Notes under the pieces: model-generated
What the model saw: only the letters and a program-made list of their open reading frames with translations
Databases searched by the model: none
Told to the model about the DNA's origin: nothing
In this document: positions 1 to 6,332 of the stretch, one piece after another
Position numbering within the stretch: position 1 is the first letter of the stretch
Layout of the letters: every line of letters begins with the position of its first letter
Assembly (NCBI GenBank): GCA_002700405.1
Contig: PACY01000029.1
Span: forward strand, 39,009 to 45,340
Direction of reading: 5' to 3'
DNA from: Flavobacteriaceae bacterium
GTDB lineage: Bacteria > Bacteroidota > Bacteroidia > Flavobacteriales > Flavobacteriaceae
DNA: 6,332 bases
Made by a program: the position numbers and the translations under genes

Positions 1-155
1 CTTATTGAATGCCAAAAATCATCTAAATTTTCAATTGACCACTTATGAAGTGATTTGTAGTTTTTTAGCTCCAGCTCATGCTTTTTATTTACATAAGTCA
101 AAAAACGAAACATATTAGAATCTTTATAATTTTTAGATTCCCAGATTTTTGTCAT
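1..155 (-). CDS. Acetoacetyl-CoA synthetase (acetoacetate--CoA ligase), N-terminal fragment
   Basis: Reading the minus strand from the ATG at 155-153 gives 51 intact codons that run off the window edge. They begin MTKIWESKN and contain SNMFRFLTYVN and then HKWSIENLDDFWHSI. This is the pattern of the short helical N-terminal domain of acetoacetyl-CoA synthetases (acetyl-CoA synthetase-like, ANL superfamily), where 'SNMYRFM.FVN' and 'W SVEN.E.FW' recur. The full enzyme is usually about 650 residues, activates acetoacetate to acetoacetyl-CoA with ATP in the cytoplasm, and serves ketone-body, leucine or polyhydroxybutyrate metabolism. The AMP-binding and catalytic motifs lie outside the window, so the call rests on the N-terminal pattern alone. 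A GTG sits directly before the ATG in frame, but the ATG is the natural start. It follows the ABC ATPase gene after 65 bases, with a possible promoter site in the gap. Another acyl-CoA synthetase of the same subfamily is the main alternative. Confidence 0.8.
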   Translation of the reverse strand, partial: MTKIWESKNYKDSNMFRFLTYVNKKHELELKNYKSLHKWSIENLDDFWHSI

Positions 156-179
156 CACTAAGATTTATATTAGATAAAA

Positions 180-187
180 CAAAATTA
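180..187 (-). promoter_or_regulatory. Possible -7 promoter element before the acetoacetyl-CoA synthetase gene
   Basis: On the minus strand these bases read TAATTTTG, an exact fit to the Bacteroidota -7 consensus TAnnTTTG. The G lies 25 bases before the ATG at 155, which would leave a leader of about 20 bases. No TTG is seen at the expected -33 distance (around 205-212), so this is half a promoter at best. In such AT-rich DNA the match could be chance. If real, the synthetase can be transcribed apart from the ABC ATPase gene upstream. Confidence 0.27.
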
Positions 188-220
188 AGTATTATTTATT
201 GGTAATTAATATTATTTAAG

Positions 221-1900
221 CTAGGGGATAGCCTGAATTAATTTTTTGGTATATTTTTTTTCAGGTTTTACAAATATTTTATCGGGATCCCCTGACTCCT
301 CTATGAGGCCTTTGTTCATAACGATAATATTATCACACATATGCTTGACTACTGACAAGTCATGAGATATAAATATATAAGTAAAATTATATTTGGTTTT
401 TAATTTATTTAAAAGATTAAGAACTTGAGCTTGAACTGAAACATCTAATGCTGAAACAGCTTCATCGCATATTATTATTTTAGGATTTAAGCTTATTGCC
501 CTAGCAATTCCTATCCTTTGCCTTTGTCCTCCTGAAAGCTCGTGCGGATATCTCCTAAGAAATTCAGAAGTTAGCCCAACATCTTCTAATAATTCAACAG
601 CTCTATTTATTAAATCTTTTTTATTGGTTAATATTTTATAATATTTTATTGGCTCAATAATAGTGTCGCAAACATTTATTTTAGGATTTAAAGATGAGTA
701 TGGGTCTTGAAAAATTAATTGGATATCTCTTCTAAATTTTTTAAACTCATTAGAAGATAATTTGGTTAATTCAGTCCCTTTATATACGATAGACCCTGAT
801 TCAGATTTTTCAATCTGCAATATTGTTTTTGCCAATGTAGTTTTCCCACAACCAGACTCTCCAACTAATCCTAACGTTTCGCCTTCATATAATTCCAAAT
901 TTATTTTTTGTAATGCCTTGAATTGATCTTCTTTACTAAATATTCCTAATTTTGAAATATAGCTTTTATTAATATTTACTATTGTTAATATAGGAGGTTT
1001 TGAATAAATTTTTTCACGTCCCTTTTTTCTATTTTTAGCTGTAACGATTTTAGCTGCAAATGTATTATTATGCATTTTTTCAATTGTAGGGAGTTCTTCT
1101 AGTCTAATTTTTTTTGATGGTCTAACTGAGAATAACGCTTTTGTATATGGATCCTTAGCTTTTTCAAATAAATTATTTGCAGCACCTTCTTCAACAATAC
1201 TACCTTCTTTGATTATAATTATTTTATCAGCTAATTTTCTAACTAGAGCTAAATCATGTGATATAAAAAGAACACTTAAATTTTCACTTTTTTGTAAATC
1301 TTTTATGAGCTGAATAATCTCTTTTTGAACAGTTACGTCTAGAGCAGTAGTAGGTTCATCTGCAATTAGCAATGAAGGATTACATAAAAGAGACATTGCA
1401 ATCATAACTCTTTGTTTTTGTCCTCCAGATATTTCATGAGGATATTTTTTCAATAAATTTTTTATATCATCTAGTCTTACCTTTTTAATTAATAGATTAA
1501 TTTTTTTTATTATTTCATCATCATTTAAATCTAGGTGTCTTTTGCAAATTTCAATTAATTGCCCTCCAATATTCATAGTTGGATTTAGAGCACTCATTGG
1601 CTCTTGAAATATCATTGAAATATCATTGCCTCTTATTTTTTGAAGTTCATTTAAGCTTAATTCTAATATGTTTTTATTGTTAAATAGAATTTCCCCAGAA
1701 GAATTATATGTTTTATTGTTAAGAAGATTTAAAATAGAAAGAGCCGTAAGTGATTTTCCACTACCAGATTCTCCAACCAGCCCAACAATTTGATTTTTTG
1801 AAATTTGAAATGAAATATTATTTAATAGGGCACTGCTTTTTAAAGAATTTGTTAAACAAACCTCTAGTTTTTTTACAGTAAGTAAATTGTTGTTTTTCAA
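221..1900 (-). CDS. Fused two-domain peptide-type ABC transporter ATPase (DppD-DppF/OppD-OppF-like)
   Basis: This 559-residue cytoplasmic protein carries two complete ABC nucleotide-binding domains. The first has Walker A GESGSGKS (43-50), Q-loop Q99, signature ISGGQ (157-161), Walker B ending D181-E182 and switch H215. The second has GESGCGKT (347-354), Q398, LSGGQ (455-459), D479-E480 and H513. Both have 'YPHE.SGGQ.QR' and 'DV.VQ', marks of the di/oligopeptide and nickel importer family. D-PYTKALF (250-257) and KYTKKLIQAIP at the end look like shortened forms of that family's C-terminal segment; the usual cysteine cluster is absent. A basic linker spans about 260-302. Together they should power one importer, but no permease or binding protein is in view. 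The start is TTG at 1900: the only in-frame stop just upstream is at 1918-1916 and the next Met is residue 96, beyond Walker A. It begins two bases after the serine hydrolase stop, so the two are probably co-translated. Confidence 0.93.
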   Translation of the reverse strand: MKNNNLLTVKKLEVCLTNSLKSSALLNNISFQISKNQIVGLVGESGSGKSLTALSILNLLNNKTYNSSGEILFNNKNILELSLNELQKIRGNDISMIFQEPMSALNPTMNIGGQLIEICKRHLDLNDDEIIKKINLLIKKVRLDDIKNLLKKYPHEISGGQKQRVMIAMSLLCNPSLLIADEPTTALDVTVQKEIIQLIKDLQKSENLSVLFISHDLALVRKLADKIIIIKEGSIVEEGAANNLFEKAKDPYTKALFSVRPSKKIRLEELPTIEKMHNNTFAAKIVTAKNRKKGREKIYSKPPILTIVNINKSYISKLGIFSKEDQFKALQKINLELYEGETLGLVGESGCGKTTLAKTILQIEKSESGSIVYKGTELTKLSSNEFKKFRRDIQLIFQDPYSSLNPKINVCDTIIEPIKYYKILTNKKDLINRAVELLEDVGLTSEFLRRYPHELSGGQRQRIGIARAISLNPKIIICDEAVSALDVSVQAQVLNLLNKLKTKYNFTYIFISHDLSVVKHMCDNIIVMNKGLIEESGDPDKIFVKPEKKYTKKLIQAIP

Positions 1901-1902
1901 AT

Positions 1903-3042
1903 TTAATTTAACATTTTATATGTCTCAGCTATGTAGTTATAAAAATCTCCATCAAATTCTTCCCCTTCTCCTCTAGTAACATGATCTCCAAGCCTTACAA
2001 TTATCATATCATCTTCAGGAACTACAATTACAAACTGACCCCGATGTCCACGCATTGAGTATACTTTTTTATTTTCAAATTCATATAACCACCACCCATA
2101 TCCATAGTATGGGCTTTTCTCAAAAACTGGACTAATTGCTTTTTGAATAAATAATGAATCTAATAGTACTTGGTCATCCCATTTCCCATGATTTTTATAT
2201 AATTTCCCAAACCTTGCAAAATCCTTAGCATTGCTAGCAAAACAACAATATACTTTTTCCATTCCGCTTTCTTCGCTATCTAATTGCCATAATGCTTGAC
2301 TCTGGAATCCCATAGGAACGGTAAAATTATTTCTTGCATAATCAGAAATATTACTATTTGTTGCTTTTTCAATAATCATACCTAGCAACTGTGTATCACC
2401 ACTAGAGTATCTAAATTTCTCCCCAGGTGTTTTTATTATGTCTTGATTTAATATTAATGCTCTTAGGTCATCTGAAAAATAGCTTTCAGTAGTAATATTA
2501 ATTATGCTATAATATTTCTCGTTCCATTTCATTCCAGAAGACATTGAGGCTAAATTCCCTACAGTTAATGATGCTCCAAAACCAGTTTTATATTCTTCAA
2601 AAAAATCACTAACAGGCTGATCAAGACCTTTAATCTCCCCATCCATTATTGCCTTTCCAAGCAGTGTAACCACAATACTTTTTGCCATAGAAAAGGAATT
2701 GGATTTTGAGTTTTCATTATAACCATCAAAGTATTTCTCATAAATTATACTGTCATTTTTAATTACTAAAAAAGCTTTTGTTTCTCTTTCTTGATTAATT
2801 GAATTTAGCTTTGCAGTCGCTTTAATCTTATTATAATCTTTATGTATTGCCCATGGTTGAGCTACAGCAGACGGTTCAATAGCCCTGTTGTCAAAATATT
2901 CGTAATCGGATAAAAAAGCTGTCGTATTCCCAGTAAGATATGTTACCCTTATGCCTTTTAATACATAATCTATGTCAAAGACGTAGATAAGCGCTATTAT
3001 TATAGAAAAAATTATTAAAGTCCACTTTAGAATTTTCTGCAT
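1903..3042 (-). CDS. Membrane-anchored serine hydrolase, NylB / class C beta-lactamase-like
   Basis: A 379-residue serine hydrolase of the penicillin-binding fold. Residues 6-24 form one hydrophobic segment after a short basic end, probably an uncleaved anchor placing the enzyme in the periplasm; no lipoprotein cysteine box is seen. The catalytic set is visible: S118-M-A-K121 (nucleophile and general base), Y212-S-S (second motif, within RYSSGDTQLLG) and H333-R-G335 (third motif, in place of KTG). 'LTVGNLASMSSGMKWNE', 'CCFASNAKDFARFGKLY' and 'YGYGWW' fit the branch that includes 6-aminohexanoate-oligomer hydrolase (NylB) better than true beta-lactamases. Such enzymes cleave amide or ester bonds; the natural substrate is usually unknown, so antibiotic resistance should not be inferred. 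The ATG at 3042 has A at -3 and -6, as is common in Bacteroidota. It is the first visible gene of the minus-strand block, divergent from the histidine kinase. No clear promoter of its own was found. Confidence 0.9.
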   Translation of the reverse strand: MQKILKWTLIIFSIIIALIYVFDIDYVLKGIRVTYLTGNTTAFLSDYEYFDNRAIEPSAVAQPWAIHKDYNKIKATAKLNSINQERETKAFLVIKNDSIIYEKYFDGYNENSKSNSFSMAKSIVVTLLGKAIMDGEIKGLDQPVSDFFEEYKTGFGASLTVGNLASMSSGMKWNEKYYSIINITTESYFSDDLRALILNQDIIKTPGEKFRYSSGDTQLLGMIIEKATNSNISDYARNNFTVPMGFQSQALWQLDSEESGMEKVYCCFASNAKDFARFGKLYKNHGKWDDQVLLDSLFIQKAISPVFEKSPYYGYGWWLYEFENKKVYSMRGHRGQFVIVVPEDDMIIVRLGDHVTRGEGEEFDGDFYNYIAETYKMLN

Positions 3043-3047
3043 GATTA

Positions 3048-3075
3048 TTGATGTGTTTATTTATTAGTAATTTTG
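3048..3075 (+). promoter_or_regulatory. Candidate Bacteroidota-type promoter for the histidine kinase operon
   Basis: TTG at 3048-3050 and TAATTTTG at 3068-3075 are separated by 17 bases. They match the -33 (TTG) and -7 (TAnnTTTG) elements of the Bacteroidota housekeeping sigma factor. Transcription would begin near 3080-3083 and read the kinase, the enoyl-CoA hydratase and perhaps the receptor gene. The site sits in the short divergent region, and its -33 element is only six bases from the hydrolase ATG. It also covers the first possible kinase start codon (TTG at 3073), which argues for the next one at 3100. Confidence 0.5.
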
Positions 3076-3099
3076 TCGTGCAATTTAGTTAAAATTAAT

Positions 3100-4545
3100 T
3101 TGAAAAAATTTAATAATAATAAAACCTCATTAAGCTCTAGAATATTTTATTACATGATATTACTGGTTGTTGTTGCATCAATTTTAATTACTGCGGTAAC
3201 AATTATAGTCTTTAACAATCAGTCTAGAGATTATCATGAAGAAAGATTAGAAAGAAAGGAGGGTCATTTGATTGTAAATCTTAATTATTTTATTGAAGAA
3301 GCAATGATTGACAGTTTAATAAATATTCCTCAAGATAAAATCAATGAGATTGCTGATATTCATGAAATACCTTTTGAGATTTATAGCCTACAAGGACAGT
3401 TATTAAAGACTTCAATAGATTTTAAATTATCAAACGAGGACATCATTCTATCTCCTGAAATTCTATTGTTCTTCAAACAAGAAAATAACACAAGATATGT
3501 GGAAAATAATGAACAATCTAAATATAGCAAATCATCATACAATTTAATTTATAACAATAATAATCCAATAGGGATTATACATATGCCTTACTATATGGAT
3601 GATTCTTTAAGTAATAATGAATTACGATCTTTTTTAAAGAATTTAGGGCTAGTACAAATAGGCATGGTTTTAATTGCTTTTATTTTTGCATATTTTCTTT
3701 CAAATTATATTACTAAATCTCTAACTAGAATAAGTCAAAAAATTAAAACAACTAAGCTTAATAAGGAAAATGCAAAAATAGATATTGAAAAAACTCCTAT
3801 GGAAGTTTCAATATTAATAGACTCCTATAATACAATGATTGATGATCTGGAGAACAGCGCAGTTAAATTAGCTAAGATTGAAAGAGAAACAGCTTGGAGA
3901 GAAATGGCAAAACAAGTAGCACATGAAATAAAGAACCCTCTAACTCCAATGAGGCTGAGTATTCAATCATTTCAAAAACATTATAGTTCTGAGGATAAAA
4001 TAGACAAAACGAAATTAAAGGATTTTAGCAATTCTTTAATAGAGCAGATAGATACTATGAGCTCAATTGCTACAGCATTTTCAGATTTTGCAAATATGCC
4101 AGAACAAAAAAAGGAATTATTAAATGTAGTTGAGGTAGTTCAAATTGCTTTAGATATATTTAATAAAGACTATATACAATATAGTGTAGAAGAAAAAGAG
4201 ATCTTAACTTTATTTGACAGAACTCAATTGATTAGAGTGATAACAAATTTAATTAACAATGCAATTCAAGCAATTCCTGAAGATAGAAGTCCTATTATAA
4301 AAATAAGTGTTGCTTCTACTAAAAGATCTATTGTAATTAACATTGAGGATAATGGAAATGGTATTTCAGAGCAAAATGAGAATAAAATATTTGAACCGAG
4401 TTTTACAACAAAGTCTAGTGGTATGGGATTGGGACTATCAATGATCAAGAGCATTATGTTAGCATATAATGGGACCATTACATTTAAAACAAAAGAAAAT
4501 CAAGGAACTATTTTTAAAGTAGTTTTTCCAAAAAAATTGAAATAA
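3100..4545 (+). CDS. NtrY-like sensor histidine kinase
   Basis: An inner-membrane sensor kinase of 481 residues when started at TTG 3100. In order: membrane helix (about 16-38), periplasmic sensing region of about 140 residues (39-180) with no domain I recognise, second helix (about 181-201), HAMP linker (about 202-255), then the kinase core. The phosphorylated histidine is H275 in HEIKNPLTP, preceded by WREMAKQVA, a wording typical of NtrY-type kinases. The ATP-binding domain has the N-box (N383 to N387), D417-N-G-N-G421, F431 in FEPSFTT, and G441-M-G-L-G445. All key residues are present, so it should be active. The frame is open back to TTG 3073, but that codon lies inside a likely -7 promoter element. 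TTG 3100 gives an MKKF-type start with A at -3 and -6. No response regulator is nearby, so its partner and signal are unknown. The enoyl-CoA hydratase gene follows after one base. Confidence 0.9.
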   Translation: MKKFNNNKTSLSSRIFYYMILLVVVASILITAVTIIVFNNQSRDYHEERLERKEGHLIVNLNYFIEEAMIDSLINIPQDKINEIADIHEIPFEIYSLQGQLLKTSIDFKLSNEDIILSPEILLFFKQENNTRYVENNEQSKYSKSSYNLIYNNNNPIGIIHMPYYMDDSLSNNELRSFLKNLGLVQIGMVLIAFIFAYFLSNYITKSLTRISQKIKTTKLNKENAKIDIEKTPMEVSILIDSYNTMIDDLENSAVKLAKIERETAWREMAKQVAHEIKNPLTPMRLSIQSFQKHYSSEDKIDKTKLKDFSNSLIEQIDTMSSIATAFSDFANMPEQKKELLNVVEVVQIALDIFNKDYIQYSVEEKEILTLFDRTQLIRVITNLINNAIQAIPEDRSPIIKISVASTKRSIVINIEDNGNGISEQNENKIFEPSFTTKSSGMGLGLSMIKSIMLAYNGTITFKTKENQGTIFKVVFPKKLK

Positions 4546-4546
4546 A

Positions 4547-5323
4547 ATGAATTATAATAATATTATTCTAGAATCAAACAACTTCATTGCAACTATTATA
4601 ATTAATAGACCAAATAAACTGAATGCCTTGAATACAGAAACAATTTCAGAAATAAATCATGTATTATCAGCAGTAGAAAAAGACAAAAATATACGGGTTA
4701 TTATTATTACAGGAGCTGGAGATAAAGCCTTCATTGCCGGAGCTGATATAAGTGAATTTGCAAATTTTGATGTAGAAAAAGGCTATGACTTATCATTAAA
4801 TGGCCATCGCAATTTATGTGATTTTATTGAAAATTTATCTAAACCAGTTATTGCTGCTATTAACGGTTTTGCATTGGGCGGTGGTTTAGAATTAGCAATG
4901 TCTTGTCATATAAGACTTGCAAGCGATAATGCTAAAATGGGATTGCCAGAGGTATCCCTTGGTGTTCTTCCAGGTTATGGAGGAACTCAGAGATTACCCC
5001 AATTAATTGGGAAGGGCAGGGCAATGGAATTAATAATGACTGGAGGCATGATTGATGCAAATAACGCATTATCTCTAGGCTTAGTCAATCATGTTGTTTC
5101 AAAAGAAGAGCTAATGGAAGCTGCAAAAAAAATAGCCATGAAAATATTAAAAAATTCCCCTATGGCTATTAAGTCTAGTATTATTGCTATAAATGCTAAT
5201 TATAAAGATGGAGTTAACGGATATGAGGTTGAAATGAGAGAGTTTAGTAATTGTTTTCAAACTAGGGATTTTGTTGAAGGCACTACAGCTTTTTTAGAAA
5301 AAAGAAAGCCAAATTTTAACTAA
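4547..5323 (+). CDS. Enoyl-CoA hydratase (crotonase family)
   Basis: A 258-residue cytoplasmic protein, the normal length for a single-domain crotonase. It should add water across the double bond of 2-enoyl-CoA, a beta-oxidation or short-chain acyl-CoA step. AFIAGADI (61-68) and the G-G-G-L-E stretch (111-115) form the CoA-binding and oxyanion-hole regions. Both hydratase glutamates are present by motif alignment with the mitochondrial enzyme: E115 in GGGLELAM and E135 in GLPEVSLGVLPGYGGTQRL. This favours a true hydratase over the many crotonase relatives lacking one of them. Chain-length preference cannot be read; 3-hydroxybutyryl-CoA dehydratase (crotonase proper) is a reasonable narrower guess. 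The ATG at 4547 comes one base after the kinase stop, with A at -3 and -6, so the two genes are almost certainly on one transcript. No clear terminator hairpin follows the stop, so transcription may continue into the receptor gene. Confidence 0.93.
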   Translation: MNYNNIILESNNFIATIIINRPNKLNALNTETISEINHVLSAVEKDKNIRVIIITGAGDKAFIAGADISEFANFDVEKGYDLSLNGHRNLCDFIENLSKPVIAAINGFALGGGLELAMSCHIRLASDNAKMGLPEVSLGVLPGYGGTQRLPQLIGKGRAMELIMTGGMIDANNALSLGLVNHVVSKEELMEAAKKIAMKILKNSPMAIKSSIIAINANYKDGVNGYEVEMREFSNCFQTRDFVEGTTAFLEKRKPNFN

Positions 5324-5398
5324 ATATTAGAGCTTTTTTAACTTTTCTTCCAAAACAATTTATCATATTTGCATTTTATAAAAAGAAAATATTTAGTG

Positions 5399-6332
5399 TT
5401 GAGAATCTTTGTAGTAGTATTTTTTTTAATATCTAATTTTATTTTTGCTCAATATCAAATTACTATTGACGCTTATGTGTTAGACTATGAAACTAGAGAG
5501 CCAATATCATTTAGCGAGATAACTTTTACGGAAAATAATATTGCTGCATTAAGCGATAAAGAAGGAAAATTTAAATTAACATATAGTGAAGATTTAATTA
5601 ATGATCAAGATGTTTTTCTAATTAAGGCAAACGGCTATAAGTCATTGCAAGTAACAGCTGGCCAATTATACAAATTCTTAAGAAATACAAATAAGTTTTA
5701 CTTAAAAAATGATCACTCTAGTAATAACTGGGACAGTGAATTCTACCAGGATGATGATACAGAGTTTTTGTTTGGTAAAGTTTTTAGTGTTTCAGGTCCT
5801 ATTCAGGGAGCTACTATTAGAATTAAAAATACCCTTATAGAATCTAAATCTGATTTTGAGGGATATTTTAGTATTAAGGCAAAACTTAACGACATCCTTA
5901 CAGTAAATTATTTAGGAATGGATGAGAAGCAAATCTTTGTTGAGGATTTAGACGATGTGTACGTGCTTTTAAAAACTAGCGCAGAAATATTGGATGAAGT
6001 AGTTTTAAATTCTACAAAAAATAATGATAATAAAGTGGATACTGGATATGGGAAAAAGAATAAAGATGCAATGGGGTTTTCAGCTTCAACATTAACTGCA
6101 AAAGATATTTCTCCAGCAGCTATTACAATTATTGATGTCATTAAAGGAAAATTTGCTGGTGTTCAGGTAGGATCTAATCAGGATATGTCTTCTACAGGCA
6201 ATAAACAAACAATTTATGTAAGAGGCGGCAGTCTATCAATTAATAATTCTGCTAGTGCAATTTTTGATGTAGACGGAATGATATATACTGAAACTCCGGA
6301 TTTCTTAGACCCTCAACAAATTGAAAGTATAA
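5399..6332 (+). CDS. SusC/RagA-like TonB-dependent outer-membrane receptor, N-terminal fragment
   Basis: The reading frame is open to the window edge, giving about 311 residues; relatives are usually 900-1100. From TTG 5399: signal peptide MRIFVVVFFLISNFIFA, with cleavage likely at A17|Q18; a first beta-sandwich domain of carboxypeptidase-regulatory type (about 21-84); an acidic linker (about 103-122); a second such domain (about 124-190, with GATIRIKNT and SDFEGYFSIK); the LDEVVL segment (198-203); then the plug, with DVIKGKFAGVQV (246-257), YVRGGS (273-278), IFDVDGMIY (288-296) and DPQQIESI (304-311). This order is typical of SusC-like receptors, which import glycans, peptides or other large ligands using TonB energy. 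The barrel and any SusD partner lie beyond the window. No in-frame ATG exists near the start; GTG 5396 or TTG 5369 (longer basic n-region, HFIKRKYLV) are alternatives. The start is therefore uncertain by up to 30 bases. It lies 75 bases after the hydratase gene. Confidence 0.88.
   Translation, partial: MRIFVVVFFLISNFIFAQYQITIDAYVLDYETREPISFSEITFTENNIAALSDKEGKFKLTYSEDLINDQDVFLIKANGYKSLQVTAGQLYKFLRNTNKFYLKNDHSSNNWDSEFYQDDDTEFLFGKVFSVSGPIQGATIRIKNTLIESKSDFEGYFSIKAKLNDILTVNYLGMDEKQIFVEDLDDVYVLLKTSAEILDEVVLNSTKNNDNKVDTGYGKKNKDAMGFSASTLTAKDISPAAITIIDVIKGKFAGVQVGSNQDMSSTGNKQTIYVRGGSLSINNSASAIFDVDGMIYTETPDFLDPQQIESI

Noticed and set aside
185..219. Imperfect inverted repeat (12-base arms, 10 pairing) after the ABC ATPase stop, followed by four T on the minus strand
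   Set aside because: The arms are almost entirely A and T with two mismatches in the minus-strand transcript, so the hairpin would be weak. Such repeats arise by chance in DNA this AT-rich, and I do not call a terminator.
1903..3042. Serine hydrolase as an antibiotic-resistance beta-lactamase
   Set aside because: The SxxK, YSS and HRG motifs are shared across the whole family, and the surrounding sequence is closer to NylB-like hydrolases. Nothing in the sequence supports resistance.
4266..4478. 70-residue minus-strand open frame
   Set aside because: It lies wholly inside the ATP-binding domain of the kinase, on the opposite strand, and its sequence looks like no known protein. A shadow frame.
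5288..5337. CTTTTTTAGAAAAAAG palindrome at the end of the hydratase gene and a short AAAGC/GCTTT pairing across its stop
   Set aside because: The first has a two-base loop and lies in coding sequence. The second has a five-base stem and a long loop. Neither is a convincing terminator.
5364..5371. CATATTTG as a -7 promoter element for the receptor gene
   Set aside because: It has one mismatch to TAnnTTTG and no TTG at the -33 distance. The receptor may simply be read from the upstream promoter.
5908..6141. 77-residue minus-strand open frame
   Set aside because: It is antisense to the receptor reading frame, which matches SusC-like proteins throughout this stretch.

Overview
The window is about 6.3 kb of AT-rich DNA (roughly 30% GC by eye) from a Bacteroidota genome, most likely a flavobacterium and plausibly marine. 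This rests on protein style (SusC-like TonB-dependent receptor, NtrY-like kinase, signal peptides ending in A-Q), on the lack of clear Shine-Dalgarno sequences, and on promoter-like sites of the Bacteroidota type (TTG, a 17-base spacer, then TAnnTTTG).

Layout. A minus-strand block covers positions 1 to 3042. Read in its own direction it holds a membrane-anchored NylB/class C beta-lactamase-like serine hydrolase (3042 to 1903), a fused two-domain peptide-type ABC ATPase (1900 to 221, two bases after the hydrolase stop), and then, 65 bases on, the first 51 codons of an acetoacetyl-CoA synthetase that leaves the window at position 1. A short divergent region (3043-3099) carries a good candidate promoter for the plus-strand block. 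That block holds an NtrY-like sensor histidine kinase (about 3100-4545), an enoyl-CoA hydratase one base later (4547-5323), and the first ~310 codons of a SusC/RagA-like TonB-dependent receptor (about 5399 to the window end).

How the genes work together. The hydrolase and ABC ATPase are probably co-translated. Cleaving amide or peptide material in the periplasm and powering peptide import would make sense together, but no permease or binding protein is in view. The kinase and enoyl-CoA hydratase are packed as tightly, yet no response regulator is present, so any functional link is unknown. Acetoacetyl-CoA synthetase and enoyl-CoA hydratase both belong to short-chain acyl-CoA metabolism but lie on opposite strands at opposite ends. 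The receptor would import a substrate across the outer membrane; its ligand cannot be read from the fragment.

I see no phage, insertion sequence, CRISPR array, tRNA or rRNA. All genes resemble recognised families, and nothing here is clearly a new system. The most notable points are the gene pairings, the repeated use of TTG starts, and the extra N-terminal domain on the receptor.
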